The translations under genes and the position numbers were made by a program. The notes beneath the pieces were generated by a model. The model was given only the letters and a program-made list of their open reading frames with translations. It ran no database searches and was not told the DNA's origin. A stretch of 64,000 bases of DNA from Sipunculus nudus (Eukaryota > Annelida > Sipuncula > Golfingiida > Sipunculidae): assembly GCA_026874595.1 (NCBI GenBank), contig JAPPUL010000068.1, forward strand, positions 1,811,001 through 1,875,000, given 5' to 3'. Position 1 is the first letter of the stretch. Every line of letters starts with the position of its first letter. Shown here piece by piece: positions 8,879 through 18,698 of this stretch.

Positions 8879-9670
8879 ATGCTTGGATCAAGAAGACAAG
8901 CAAAGAAGCTTTGCCCAAACATGCCGATATGGATGACAACATTTGCAGACATGACAACATTGCTATTAACATTCTTTGTGTTAATGTTCACAGTGTCAGA
9001 GATAGATGGATATGAGTTAAAGTTAATATTATCATCATTTGTAGGGTCGTTTGGAGTGATGGAAGGAGGGCTTACGCTACAGCGCGGGCCACTAGCGGAG
9101 ATGGGACAGATGGTAGAATCTTTGCCTGCCAAAAAAGAGCTTAGGAAGCTAGATAAGGCATTCCAGGAAGCAGAGCGTGCATTTAAATCTCAGTTAACAT
9201 CAAGACAGATAAGAATGTCAAGTGATGAGCGAGGGTTAACAATATCAATACCAGGGCAAACTTATTTCGAGCCTGACAGTTGGGAGCTAAGAGAGGAAGG
9301 GAAAAAGTTGCTAGAAAAGATATCACAACTAATATTAAATTTGAAGTTTAACTTAAATTATGATAAACAAGTATTTATAGAAGGGCATGCAAGTCTTGAA
9401 CCTGATACAATAGAGGGACAAGGAGGAGTATCAAGCATATGGGAGAGGAATTTAGATTTATCAACAAACAGAGCAAAAGTAATAGAGAAGTTTTTTATAA
9501 AGGAATATATAGATCAAGGACTTAGGCCGGTGATAGAGTTAAAGGGACGTAAAAGGAGTCTTTCGAAGTTTGTATCAAGCGGCTATGGAGAATTTCAGCC
9601 ATTAGAATCGAATGACACACCGGAAGAGCGAGCCTGGAATAGGCGAGTTGATATAGTGATAAAAAGATAG
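8879..9670 (+). CDS. motB: MotB, peptidoglycan-anchored stator subunit
   Basis: The 263-residue protein has the MotB plug/TM segment MPIWMTTFADMTTLLLTFFV, with the ion-binding Asp at residue 24, followed by a linker and a C-terminal OmpA-like peptidoglycan-binding domain (YFEPDSWELREEGKKLL; VFIEGHA; LSTNRAKVIEKFF; SGYGEFQPL; RRVDIVI). The domain anchors the stator ring. The N-terminus SRRQAKKLCPNMPIW is usual for spirochaete MotB. A GGAG ribosome site lies just upstream of ATG 8879. Gap to motA is 117 bases, with no terminator hairpin that I can see. Confidence 0.96.
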   Translation: MLGSRRQAKKLCPNMPIWMTTFADMTTLLLTFFVLMFTVSEIDGYELKLILSSFVGSFGVMEGGLTLQRGPLAEMGQMVESLPAKKELRKLDKAFQEAERAFKSQLTSRQIRMSSDERGLTISIPGQTYFEPDSWELREEGKKLLEKISQLILNLKFNLNYDKQVFIEGHASLEPDTIEGQGGVSSIWERNLDLSTNRAKVIEKFFIKEYIDQGLRPVIELKGRKRSLSKFVSSGYGEFQPLESNDTPEERAWNRRVDIVIKR

Positions 9671-9732
9671 AAGATATAGTGATAATAAAGAAGAAGAAAA
9701 AAGATAAAAAGAGGAAATAGGAGGTTGTTTTT

Positions 9733-10293
9733 ATGCCTGTAGAAGATGAAGGATTACTTGAAGGCGATGAAGAATTAAAAGATGAAGAAGAAGAGAAGAA
9801 GCGAGGAAGTTTTTGGGATAAATGGGTAAAGATACTTCCGTACATAGGGATATTTCTAGCAGTAATATTAGTAAGCGTGGTGAGTGCAATATTGGTGTTT
9901 GAATTTAAGGAAAAAGGAGAAGAGGTTGTGCCAACACGTGAAGTGTTAAAACAAATATCAGCACCCCGAGCAGTATATATGATACCAGAGTTCAAACTTG
10001 CGCTTGACAAAAGAGACGAAGATAATGTAACAACAATAGTGCAAGTAAAGCTTGGGCTTGCATATGAAGATAAGAATCAAAGGATATTGGATGAGATAAT
10101 AAAGCGCAAGGAACAGATACGTGATAAAGTACAATATGTAATAGCAAAAAGGAGTTACGAAGATATAAGTACAGCTCGAGCTCGAGAAGATATATTAAAG
10201 AGTGATTTATTATATTCAATAAATAACATATTGAATAATGAGATATTAGATGTATATTTTGATACATTTGTAATATCTCGAGTATCCGGCTAG
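9733..10293 (+). CDS. fliL: FliL, stator-associated flagellar protein
   Basis: FliL forms a ring around MotB and supports stator function. The 186-residue protein has an acidic cytoplasmic N-terminus (about 35 residues of Glu/Asp), one membrane segment (ILPYIGIFLAVILVSVVSAI, about residues 36-56) and a periplasmic SPFH-like FliL domain ending with the conserved pattern of a YE-DIST-AREDIL helix and a VYFDTFVISR tail. AGGAGG precedes ATG 9733. It is placed between motB and fliM as in other spirochaetes. Confidence 0.93.
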   Translation: MPVEDEGLLEGDEELKDEEEEKKRGSFWDKWVKILPYIGIFLAVILVSVVSAILVFEFKEKGEEVVPTREVLKQISAPRAVYMIPEFKLALDKRDEDNVTTIVQVKLGLAYEDKNQRILDEIIKRKEQIRDKVQYVIAKRSYEDISTARAREDILKSDLLYSINNILNNEILDVYFDTFVISRVSG

Positions 10294-10398
10294 GTTAAGA
10301 TAGAATTAAGTTTATAATGTAAGTTTTAAGATAAAACTAAAGCTTAGGCATTATTTATTATGATATTATTAAAACAAAACATGTAATGAGGCAGACTA

Positions 10399-11457
10399 AT
10401 GACAGAGGTATTATCACAGCAGGAGATAGGGGCATTACTAACGGCGATATCTACAGGCGAGGGTGAAGGAGGAGATGCATCTGGGGGATATACAAGGGGT
10501 GGTCGAAGAGATCGCATGGCACCCCGCAAGCAGGTTAAGATATACGACTTTAAAAGGCCGGACAAATTTTCAAAGGATCAGATACGTACATTACAAATGA
10601 TGCATGAAACGTTTGCGCGGCTTACGACGACATCGTTATCAGCACAACTTAGGACGTTAGTACATGTACACGTTGCATCGGTTGATCAGCTTACATACGA
10701 AGAATTTATACTGTCAATACCAAGTCCAACGACACTTGGCGTTATAAACATGGATCCCTTAAAAGGCAGTTCAATATTAGAAATAGATCCTGCGATAACC
10801 TTTGCAATAATAGATAGATTATTTGGAGGTTCTGGAGAGGCGGCAAAGATGAATCGCGAGCTTACTGACATAGAGCTGTCGGTAATAGAAGGGATAATAG
10901 TAAGAATACTTGGCAATTTACGTGAGGCATGGAGTAATGTTATAGATTTGCGGCCACGACTTGGCACTATAGAAACAAATCCTCAGTTTGCCCAAATAGT
11001 ACCACCTAATGATATGGTGGTATTAATAACTTTGGAGACTAAGGTTGGAGATGTTGAGGGAATGACAAATTTTTGCATACCGTATATAACCATAGAGCCA
11101 ATAATATCTAAATTGAGTGCACAGTATTGGTATTCAAGTATTAGAAAGGGTGCAACACGTGAGAATTTTAATATACTAAAAGATCGACTATCTAGTATGG
11201 AAGTAGATCTTGTAGCCCAACTGGGGAGTGTGGATGTTACGATGCGAGATATTATATGCCTTAACAAGGGTGATATAATAAAGTTACCAGAAACAAAAGT
11301 AAGTGATGAATTATTGTTAAAAGTGGGAAGCAAGGCAAAATTTTACTGTAGGCCTGGTGTTGTGGGTAAGAAGATAGCTGTGCAGATAGAGCATCCGGTA
11401 GAAGAGATAAGTCGGGATGTTTTTGATGTTCTGACAGAAGACGAAGAGGATGAGTAA
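10399..11457 (+). CDS. fliM: FliM, flagellar motor switch protein
   Basis: FliM is the C-ring middle layer, and its N-terminus binds CheY-P. The 352-residue protein starts with the CheY-binding peptide (MTEVLSQQEIGALLTAIS), a Gly-rich linker, the KIYDFKRPDKFSKDQIRTLQ motif opening the CheC-like middle domain (about 45-240) and a C-terminal SpoA domain (about 260-345) containing VTMRDIICLNKGDIIKLPE. The CheY-binding peptide is intact, consistent with the cheY gene at 40.3 kb. Next gene fliY follows after 27 bases. Confidence 0.96.
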   Translation: MTEVLSQQEIGALLTAISTGEGEGGDASGGYTRGGRRDRMAPRKQVKIYDFKRPDKFSKDQIRTLQMMHETFARLTTTSLSAQLRTLVHVHVASVDQLTYEEFILSIPSPTTLGVINMDPLKGSSILEIDPAITFAIIDRLFGGSGEAAKMNRELTDIELSVIEGIIVRILGNLREAWSNVIDLRPRLGTIETNPQFAQIVPPNDMVVLITLETKVGDVEGMTNFCIPYITIEPIISKLSAQYWYSSIRKGATRENFNILKDRLSSMEVDLVAQLGSVDVTMRDIICLNKGDIIKLPETKVSDELLLKVGSKAKFYCRPGVVGKKIAVQIEHPVEEISRDVFDVLTEDEEDE

Positions 11458-11484
11458 ATAAAAAGGTCTTTTAAGGAGTAATAC

Positions 11485-12480
11485 ATGGGCACAGGAAGTG
11501 AACAAAAAGAGGCATTTGATGGGGTTGTAGGGAGTATAAACCAGAGTGATCTTGAAGAGCTACAGGAATTTTATAAATATTTATTAGGAGAGACAAAAGA
11601 TAAGCTTGAGGAAGTATCGCAAAAGGATGCATCGATATCAAATGTGCGTGTTAAGATAAAGAGTACAAGTGAAATAAGATTTGAGCTTGATGGAAAGCTG
11701 GTGCAAATACAGATAGACTATAATACAGGGATAGTAGGAGATAATACGTATATAATAAGGTCCCCAGATGCGATTCGGATGGCAGAATTTCTATCGAAGA
11801 AGACAAATTTAAAATTCACAGATTTCACATTAGGAGTACTAAGCGATATCTTTTTGTTGTTGGTAGAAGAAGAGAATAAAGAGATCGTAGAAAAGACAGG
11901 CTATGGGATAGGAGTTAGTACGCCAAAAATAGATGTACTTGAAAATGCAAGTGAGATAAATTTCTCTGATGAAAATGAGATGGTAGTAATACAGTTTAGT
12001 ATAAATTCAGTAGAGACCGCCCCAATAATAGTAAATCAAATAATATCTATACACCTAGCAAAAGAAATGTTGTCTCATTTTGTAGTAAAGTTCATGCATG
12101 ATAGAGATGCAGAGCGAGTAGTAGGAGATATTAAAGGGGACATATTGTCATCTGTTATGATAAGACCGATAATGTATCAGGAGCTTGATAGAGTAAAGAT
12201 ATTAGAATCGCCAACGAAAAACATAGCCTTATTATTAGACATATCAATGCAACTTACAGTAGAGCTTGGTCGAAGCCGGATGCAAATAAAAGATATATTA
12301 ACACTTGGCGAGGGGTCTATAATCGAGCTTGACAAGCTTGCAGGAGAACCAGTAGACCTTTTAGTAAATAAAAAACTTGTAGCAAAAGGAGAAGTTGTTG
12401 TAATAGACGAAACATTTGGGGTACGTATAACAGAAATAGTAATACCAAGAGAACATTTAGAAAGTTTACTGCCAGAATAA
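11485..12480 (+). CDS. fliY: FliY/FliN-type motor switch protein, long form
   Basis: The 331-residue protein ends with a FliN-type SpoA domain (LGRSRMQIKDILTLGEGSII, then LAGEPVDLLVNKKLVAKGEV and GVRITEIV). Upstream lies a CheC-like domain of about 220 residues, as in Bacillus and Treponema FliY rather than the short Borrelia FliN. In active CheC/FliY phosphatases an E-x-x-N helix is conserved; the matching helix here, around FTLGVLSDIFLLLVEEEN, does not show that pattern, so CheY-P phosphatase activity is doubtful. That is my alignment by eye. The FliN role in the C-ring and export docking is secure. Confidence 0.88.
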   Translation: MGTGSEQKEAFDGVVGSINQSDLEELQEFYKYLLGETKDKLEEVSQKDASISNVRVKIKSTSEIRFELDGKLVQIQIDYNTGIVGDNTYIIRSPDAIRMAEFLSKKTNLKFTDFTLGVLSDIFLLLVEEENKEIVEKTGYGIGVSTPKIDVLENASEINFSDENEMVVIQFSINSVETAPIIVNQIISIHLAKEMLSHFVVKFMHDRDAERVVGDIKGDILSSVMIRPIMYQELDRVKILESPTKNIALLLDISMQLTVELGRSRMQIKDILTLGEGSIIELDKLAGEPVDLLVNKKLVAKGEVVVIDETFGVRITEIVIPREHLESLLPE

Positions 12481-12556
12481 AGTTAAATATAAAAATATCT
12501 TGATATTGTATTAAGAAAGTATTATATTAAGAGCATCTTAAGACGGACTGGGAGTT

Positions 12557-13246
12557 ATGAGATATTTCCTGCAAATTATCTTTATACATGTAATTTTCTT
12601 TGTAGCTATAAGCTTACATGGAGAAGATAACGGTATAAAAGATGTACGAGCTAAGGCTGAAGGAACAAAGGGAGCTACAGAAAAGGAAGGAAAAAGTGGT
12701 GCTGGAGTTGATAAAGCTTTAGGAGCATCAAAAGAGAAAGTATTTTTGAAAAGGCCGGACGAAGTAAACACTTCTTTAGACGAAAAGAGAGGAGAATCGC
12801 TTGAAAGCGATAGTCTTTCATTTGTAAAGTCCTTTTTAATATTAACAACATGCTTGTTAATAATCCTATTTGGAGTTAGGTGGTTTAAGAAAAAGAGGAA
12901 TAACTTGTCAAGAGGGATGGATGATAGCAGTTCAGTATTACGTAAAATCAAGTCAATAAGGGTAAGAGATGGTATGAGTGTGGAGATTGTAGAGATAGGT
13001 AATAAGCTTTACGTGCTTGGGGTGGGAGATGATATAAGATTACTTTCGATGATAGAAGATGGTGCTGAGATAGAAAGCATCAAAAAAAGCAGTGTGCTTG
13101 GAGCTGATAAAGGTGATTTTAAAAGTTTATTTTTAACACGTTTAAAGGTTCCTTATCTAGGTAAGAATGCGCTTGCATCTAAAGATAAGCAAGCATTTAT
13201 GGCAAGTGAGAAGAAGAAGTTGAAGACTTTAGGCGGTCGGTTATAG
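12557..13246 (+). CDS. fliO: FliO-like export-gate assembly protein
   Basis: A 229-residue protein with an N-terminal signal-like hydrophobic segment (FLQIIFIHVIFFVAISLHG), a low-complexity Lys/Glu/Ala linker of about 70 residues, one membrane segment (SFLILTTCLLIILFGVRWF, about 90-110) and a cytoplasmic C-terminus with the FliO pattern (LRKIKSIRV, VEIVEIGNKLYVLGVG, I-LLS-I). FliO helps assemble FliP in the export gate. Borrelia calls this gene fliZ. Sequence conservation of FliO is low, so the position just before fliP carries much of the weight. A GGGAG is close to ATG 12557. Confidence 0.85.
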   Translation: MRYFLQIIFIHVIFFVAISLHGEDNGIKDVRAKAEGTKGATEKEGKSGAGVDKALGASKEKVFLKRPDEVNTSLDEKRGESLESDSLSFVKSFLILTTCLLIILFGVRWFKKKRNNLSRGMDDSSSVLRKIKSIRVRDGMSVEIVEIGNKLYVLGVGDDIRLLSMIEDGAEIESIKKSSVLGADKGDFKSLFLTRLKVPYLGKNALASKDKQAFMASEKKKLKTLGGRL

Positions 13247-13361
13247 AAGGATAGAAGGGGCGCTTTTTAATAATATAAAATATAAAACAATCGATAATAT
13301 AAGATAATAAGGTCTTAATTAGATAATAAAAGTATTGTTTTGCTTAAGGGAGGGGGAGCGA

Positions 13362-14138
13362 ATGAATATGCTAAGGGTATTGCTATGCATACTTATAATT
13401 AGTATATGTATAGTATTGTCGACAGATACATATAGCCAAACAAAAGATAACGTATTATTACCCTCACTTAATTTTGGGGTAGAATCATCATCAGAGCCAA
13501 CAGACATAGCATTAACACTACAGGTTTTATTGCTCCTTACAGTATTGAGTCTTGCTCCTGCAATAGTTATGATGACAACGTCTTTCTTAAGGATAGCAAT
13601 AGTATTTTCGTTTACCCGTACGGCACTAGCCCTGCAACAAATGCCCCCAAATCAAGTAATAATGGCACTTGCGTTATTTCTAACCTTTTTCATAATGGCA
13701 CCAAGCTTTAATGAGATATACGAAAAAGCATATAAACCATTTAAGAATAAGGAGATAGGAGTAGAGGAGTTATTCGATAGAGGGATAGAGCCCATACGGC
13801 AATTCATGTTCAAACAGATAGGCGAAGAGGATCGTCAGATATTGGTACCGTTTATACAGATGAGCAAATTAAAGTGGCCTGAGGAGGAGGCTGATGTACC
13901 TACGTATGTTTTGATACCGGCCTTTATGCTAAATGAGCTTAAGAAAGCATTTTATATGGGCATAATAATATTCGTACCGTTTATAATAATAGATATGATA
14001 GTAGCAAGTATTTTGATGAGTATGGGAATGATAATGCTTCCGCCTGTTATGATTTCGTTACCGTTTAAGATAATATTATTTGTATTGGTTGATGGGTGGC
14101 AGCTTTTAGTATCTAAGCTGCTTGAGAGTTTTGTTTAA
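13362..14138 (+). CDS. fliP: FliP, flagellar export gate protein
   Basis: FliP, with FliQ and FliR, forms the helical export gate. The 258-residue protein has a cleavable signal peptide (VLLCILIISICIVLST), membrane helices and the FliP signatures LSLAPAIVMMTTSFLRIAIV and PPNQVIMALALFLTFFIMAP in the first half, with IDMIVASILMSMGMIMLPP in the second. The open frame starts at TTG 13335, but ATG 13362 has a strong GGGAGGGGGAG site just upstream and gives the normal N-terminus. fliQ follows after 20 bases. Confidence 0.96.
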   Translation: MNMLRVLLCILIISICIVLSTDTYSQTKDNVLLPSLNFGVESSSEPTDIALTLQVLLLLTVLSLAPAIVMMTTSFLRIAIVFSFTRTALALQQMPPNQVIMALALFLTFFIMAPSFNEIYEKAYKPFKNKEIGVEELFDRGIEPIRQFMFKQIGEEDRQILVPFIQMSKLKWPEEEADVPTYVLIPAFMLNELKKAFYMGIIIFVPFIIIDMIVASILMSMGMIMLPPVMISLPFKIILFVLVDGWQLLVSKLLESFV

Positions 14139-14158
14139 GTAATTAAAGAGGGATATAA

Positions 14159-14428
14159 ATGAGTGATGCACTAATAATAAAGATAATGGGCGAGGCAATA
14201 CTTGAGGTTTTAATAATCTCAGCTCCGATACTTGGGATTAGTATGGTAGTAGGGCTTATAATAAGTATATTCCAGACAACAACATCAATACAGGAGCAAA
14301 CATTAACTTTTGTACCTAAGATAGTAGCTATATTTGGAGCGATAATACTGTTTTCCAGTTGGATAATGAATCATATAAGAAACTATACACAAAACTTATA
14401 TGACGTAATGAGTGTTATAGGGAAATGA
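14159..14428 (+). CDS. fliQ: FliQ, flagellar export gate protein
   Basis: An 89-residue protein of two membrane helices (ILEVLIISAPILGISMVVGL and KIVAIFGAIILFSSWIM) with the conserved loop FQTTTSIQEQTLTFVPKI between them. FliQ wraps the FliP/FliR gate. AGAGGGATATAA precedes ATG 14159. The stop lies four bases before the fliR start, so the two are probably translationally coupled. Confidence 0.96.
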   Translation: MSDALIIKIMGEAILEVLIISAPILGISMVVGLIISIFQTTTSIQEQTLTFVPKIVAIFGAIILFSSWIMNHIRNYTQNLYDVMSVIGK

Positions 14429-14432
14429 AGTA

Positions 14433-15200
14433 ATGTGGTATGACTTTTTAATTCCGCATGTAAAGCTTTATCTGTTGGTTTTGGTAAGGCTATTTGGGCT
14501 TATAATGGTTGCCCCATTTTTTTCAAGTATAATGATACCGATGCGTACAAAGGGAGTTCTTGCCATAAGCATAGCTTTAGTTTTGTATCCGATATTGGCG
14601 AAAGAACTTGCTATTAAGGTACCTGAATATTACATAGATTATATACTGCTTTTGGTAAATCAACTTATAATAGGACTTTCGATAGGTTTTTTGGTGGCAA
14701 TAGTATTTGGAGCATTTCAGCTTGCGGGACAGATGTTTAGCATACAAATGGGACTTGGAATAAGTGAGGTATTTGATCCGTTGTCTCAAATCCACGTACC
14801 GCTTGTAGGGCAGTTTCTAGCACTTTTGGGGATACTAATATTTTTGATATTAAATGGACATATACTTTTAATCGAGGCATTATATACGAGTTTTTTTAAG
14901 ATATCGGTATTACCACTTGAAGCAACAAAGCCGCTAAGCGCTTTGTTAGTTGATAGTTTGGTTGGAATGTTTAGTGTAGCGCTTAAGATATCCTTACCGA
15001 TCATAGGGACATTATTCATAGTAAGTTTAGCAATGGGTCTGCTTGCAAAGTTTGCGCCACAGATGAATATATTGATGTTAGGTTTCCCAATTTATATAAT
15101 AGTGGGACTTGTAATACTAGTACTTTTAATGCCTGCAATATTGGAGGCTGGTAAGTTATTTTTGGGGAGATATTTATATAGCATATTTGATGTTTTTTAA
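14433..15200 (+). CDS. fliR: FliR, flagellar export gate protein
   Basis: A 255-residue polytopic membrane protein with FliR features: LLVLVRLFGLIMVAPFFSS near the N-terminus, a VNQLIIGLSIGFLVAIVFGA block and the conserved AGQMFSIQMGLGISEVFDP segment at about residues 90-110. FliR completes the FliP5Q4R1 gate and contacts FlhB. Start ATG 14433 is four bases after the fliQ stop. A 154-base AT-rich gap follows before flhB. Confidence 0.95.
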   Translation: MWYDFLIPHVKLYLLVLVRLFGLIMVAPFFSSIMIPMRTKGVLAISIALVLYPILAKELAIKVPEYYIDYILLLVNQLIIGLSIGFLVAIVFGAFQLAGQMFSIQMGLGISEVFDPLSQIHVPLVGQFLALLGILIFLILNGHILLIEALYTSFFKISVLPLEATKPLSALLVDSLVGMFSVALKISLPIIGTLFIVSLAMGLLAKFAPQMNILMLGFPIYIIVGLVILVLLMPAILEAGKLFLGRYLYSIFDVF

Positions 15201-15354
15201 TTGTGGTTTAATATTCATGGGATGGTTTAGGGGAAATAAAATGGGATATGTTTAATATTCTGTAAACTATAAAATAGTATAAGTAAATAAATAAATACCG
15301 AGTTTTATATAAGGCAGTTAAGCTAAATAATTATATATAAGGGAAAAGGTAATA

Positions 15355-16497
15355 ATGGCGAACGGGGAAGTACGGTCATTAGAATTAGAGGATCTGTTGT
15401 TTTCTATAGATTTGCAATTGTTTGCAAAGCCTGAAGATGAGGGTAGGACAGAGGAGCCAACGTTATATAAATTACGTAAGGCAAGAGAAGAGGGGAAGGT
15501 AGTAAGGTCTCAGGAGCTGGTATCGTCGGTGGTATTGCTATCAGTCTTTGCGTCAATGTGGATAATGTCAGATTATATAATAGATAATGTAAAGAACATA
15601 TTTACAAGCACATACGTAAATCTTACAAGTCCGATAAACCAATCTAATCTAGAAGGGTATGTTTATGGTTTCGTAGAGATGTTTTTTCTAACTACGGGCC
15701 CCTTTTTCTTAATAAGCGTTGTCATGGCATTTTTGTCGAATGTGGTACAAGTTGGTTTTCAATTTGCACCAAAGAGTATGAAAGTAGATTTTAAGAAGGT
15801 AAGTTTCACAACGAATAAGATGTTCAGTCGAATATTCTTTTCCTCACAGACATTTACAAATCTAATAAAATCGATAATGAAGGTAGGGGTGGTAACTCTG
15901 GTAGCGTATTTGATAGTTGACTGGCAAAAGCAAGCAATATTAAACACGATAAATATGGATGTAGGGAATGCCTTTAAGATACTGTCTAATATGATATTCT
16001 ATATAGCGTTTATAAGCTGTGTGATATTTTTAATATTGAGCGTCCCGGATTACTTTTTTCAAAAGTCAGAACATTATAAGAGCTTGAAGATGACGCGACA
16101 CGAATTGAAGGAGGAGCGTAAGGATACAGAAGGGGATCCGCAGGTAAAGCAAAGGTTAAGAGAAAGACAGCGAGAGATAATGAGTCAACGGATGATGGAA
16201 GAGGTCCCGAAAGCAGATGTAGTAATAACAAACCCGACACATTATGCAATAGCGATAAAGTATGACGAAGTTGAGATGGATGTTCCGGTGGTAATTGCTA
16301 AGGGGCAAGGTTACATGGCGCTACGGATAAAAGAGATAGCAAAAGAAAACGATGTACATATGGTAGAGGACAAGGCGTTGGCACAGAGTTTGTATGGGAT
16401 AGTGGAGGTAGGAGATGAGATACCGGTAGAATTTTATCAAGCAGTGGCAGAGGTCTTGGCATATGTAATTAGAGCACGAGAAAAGGTAGGAGTATAA
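15355..16497 (+). CDS. flhB: FlhB, export-gate switch protein
   Basis: FlhB sets substrate specificity of flagellar export and autocleaves within NPTH. The 380-residue protein has an N-terminal PEDEGRTEEPTLYKLRKARE motif, four membrane helices (about 57-77, 105-128, 176-190, 212-232) and a cytoplasmic domain with the intact NPTH cleavage site at residues 293-296 followed by HYAIAIKYD. The first 24 residues before EDEGRTEEPT are a short spirochaete-like extension. It follows fliR and precedes flhA by four bases. Confidence 0.97.
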   Translation: MANGEVRSLELEDLLFSIDLQLFAKPEDEGRTEEPTLYKLRKAREEGKVVRSQELVSSVVLLSVFASMWIMSDYIIDNVKNIFTSTYVNLTSPINQSNLEGYVYGFVEMFFLTTGPFFLISVVMAFLSNVVQVGFQFAPKSMKVDFKKVSFTTNKMFSRIFFSSQTFTNLIKSIMKVGVVTLVAYLIVDWQKQAILNTINMDVGNAFKILSNMIFYIAFISCVIFLILSVPDYFFQKSEHYKSLKMTRHELKEERKDTEGDPQVKQRLRERQREIMSQRMMEEVPKADVVITNPTHYAIAIKYDEVEMDVPVVIAKGQGYMALRIKEIAKENDVHMVEDKALAQSLYGIVEVGDEIPVEFYQAVAEVLAYVIRAREKVGV

Positions 16498-16501
16498 GTT
16501 A

Positions 16502-18613
16502 GTGGCCAAAAAGGGTAAAGCAGACAGAAGAGAAAGTAGTTTCAAATGGATGCGAGAGAGTGATATAGCGATAGCGGCAGGTGTAGTAATAATAATAGGG
16601 ATGTTAATAATCCCGATACCAGCATTTGTACTAGATTTTGCCATAGCAATAAACTTATCCTTGAGTCTAACATTACTATTAATAGTAATGTATTTGAAGA
16701 GGGGAGCAGAACTTAGTGTATTTCCGAGCTTACTTTTAATAACAACAGTATTCCGGCTTGCAATAAACGTATCCTCAACACGGTTAATATTGCTTGAAGG
16801 GAGGGGTTTTGAAGGAGAGATAATAAAAGCATTTGGAGATTTCGTAGTACAGAATAATTATATAGTGGGGATGATAATATTCTTAATACTAATCGCAGTA
16901 CAATTCATAGTGATAATAAAAGGGGCAACACGGGTTTCGGAGGTTGCAGCACGGTTTACGTTGGATGCACTACCGGGTAAACAGATGAGTATAGATGCAG
17001 ATTTAAATGCGGGTCTTATAAGCGAGAGCGAGGCATTACGTCGTCGTAAAGAGGTAAGAGAGGAGGTAGATTTTTATGGAGCGATGGACGGAGCGAGTAA
17101 ATTTGTACAAGGGGACGTACGGGTAGGACTTTTAATAACGATAATAAACATAGTGGGAGGGTTAATAGTAGGGACAACGTTGCAAGGGATGAGCTTATCA
17201 GAGTCATTTGATGTATTTTTCATACTGACGGTAGGAGATGGTCTATCGGCCCAAATACCGTCATTATTGATATCAACAGCGACAGGGATAATAGTTACGC
17301 GGTCGGTATCAGAGAGGAGTTTAGGAGATGATATAGGAAGACAACTTACATTAAAGCCTAAGGCGTTAATAGTGACAGGAGGTTTTGTATTGCTGCTTGC
17401 AGTCTTACCGGGTTTCCCGAAGGCTCCTTTGATAGTTATAGGACTTTTGTTACTATCACTTGGAATATTTATATATAGAAATATGGATGCCGAGGAGCGA
17501 GAAGAAAGGGGTGGTCCGGGTGCAGCAGATGGTGAAGCTGGGAGATTAGGGCAACCTGAGAGCGTGGTAAATTTAATTAATGTAGAGCCAATAGAGGTAG
17601 AGATAGGTTTTAACTTGGTTCCCTTAGTAGATATAGAACAAGGAGGAGACATACTTGAGAGGGTCAAGCTAATAAGGAAGTCGTGTGCGTTGGATTTAGG
17701 TTTGGTGGTGCCGCCGATACGAATACGAGATAACATGAAATTGAAACCAAGCGACTATAATATAAAGATAAAGGGAGTTCCAGTAGGAAAGGGTAGTCTT
17801 TCAGTTAAACAACTTTTAGCTATTCCGTCATACAAGACGAAAGAAGAGATAAGAGGCGATGAGACAATAGAGCCAGCATTTAAGACAAAAGCGTATTGGA
17901 TAGAGGAGGAGGTGCGAGAGGAGGCAGAAAACTTGCATTATAGCGTAGTTGACCCACCCTCTATAATAGCAACGCATCTAACAGAACTAATAAAACAAAA
18001 CTCAAGCGACATACTAGGAAGACAAGAGGTAAAACAGCTTCTTGACAGTGTAAAAGAAGATTATCCGGCAGTGGTAGAAGAAGCGCTTAAAGCAAGTAAC
18101 ATAGGAGTGATACAGAAAGTACTTCAAAACTTATTAAAAGAACAAGTATCAGTTAGAAACATGGTAAGCATACTAGAAGTTATAGCAGACTATGGAGAGA
18201 AAGTTACAAACCTAGATGCCCTAACAGAATACGTAAGAGGGAAGCTGTCGAAACAGATATCGCATCAATACATAAGCGAAGACAATGTGATAAGGGGTTA
18301 TACAGTAGATGCAGGACTAGATGACATGCTTGAAAAGTCGCTACAGGAGACAGAGCATGGATATGTATCAACACTTGATATAGGAATAATAAATCGAATA
18401 ATAACGCAACTTATAAGTTATTATGAAGATACAACAAAAGCAGGATATCAAATGTTGTTATTAAGTTCAAGCTCAACTCGAATGTTATTAAAGAAGCTAA
18501 CAGAAAGGAGCCTTCCAAACTTAGTGGTATTGTCATATAATGAGATAATAGCAGATGTAAAGTTTGAACAACTAGGGATATTAAAACTAGAGGAGATAGC
18601 AAGTCATAAGTAA
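16502..18613 (+). CDS. flhA: FlhA, flagellar export membrane protein
   Basis: FlhA forms the nonameric ring that receives export substrates and couples ion flow to export. The start is GTG 16502 behind a GGAG, four bases after the flhB stop. The 703-residue protein has about eight membrane helices in the first 330 residues, the FHIPEP-family signature LPGKQMSIDADLNAGLI at about 158-174, and a cytoplasmic four-subdomain C-terminus from about 350 (containing VVPPIRIRDN and LTELIKQNSSDILGRQEVKQ). An acidic/Gly-rich linker at about 330-355 joins the halves. Length is standard. Confidence 0.97.
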   Translation: MAKKGKADRRESSFKWMRESDIAIAAGVVIIIGMLIIPIPAFVLDFAIAINLSLSLTLLLIVMYLKRGAELSVFPSLLLITTVFRLAINVSSTRLILLEGRGFEGEIIKAFGDFVVQNNYIVGMIIFLILIAVQFIVIIKGATRVSEVAARFTLDALPGKQMSIDADLNAGLISESEALRRRKEVREEVDFYGAMDGASKFVQGDVRVGLLITIINIVGGLIVGTTLQGMSLSESFDVFFILTVGDGLSAQIPSLLISTATGIIVTRSVSERSLGDDIGRQLTLKPKALIVTGGFVLLLAVLPGFPKAPLIVIGLLLLSLGIFIYRNMDAEEREERGGPGAADGEAGRLGQPESVVNLINVEPIEVEIGFNLVPLVDIEQGGDILERVKLIRKSCALDLGLVVPPIRIRDNMKLKPSDYNIKIKGVPVGKGSLSVKQLLAIPSYKTKEEIRGDETIEPAFKTKAYWIEEEVREEAENLHYSVVDPPSIIATHLTELIKQNSSDILGRQEVKQLLDSVKEDYPAVVEEALKASNIGVIQKVLQNLLKEQVSVRNMVSILEVIADYGEKVTNLDALTEYVRGKLSKQISHQYISEDNVIRGYTVDAGLDDMLEKSLQETEHGYVSTLDIGIINRIITQLISYYEDTTKAGYQMLLLSSSSTRMLLKKLTERSLPNLVVLSYNEIIADVKFEQLGILKLEEIASHK

Positions 18614-18698
18614 GTATTTGTAAGGGTCTAAGATAAGTAAGATAAATAAGGTAAAAAAAAAGAAAAAGAGAAAAAAGGAAAAAGAGAGAGCAAGGAAG

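Noticed and set aside
17074-17736. 220-residue reverse ORF inside flhA
   Set aside because: Lies wholly within a strongly conserved gene, no ribosome site or homology.
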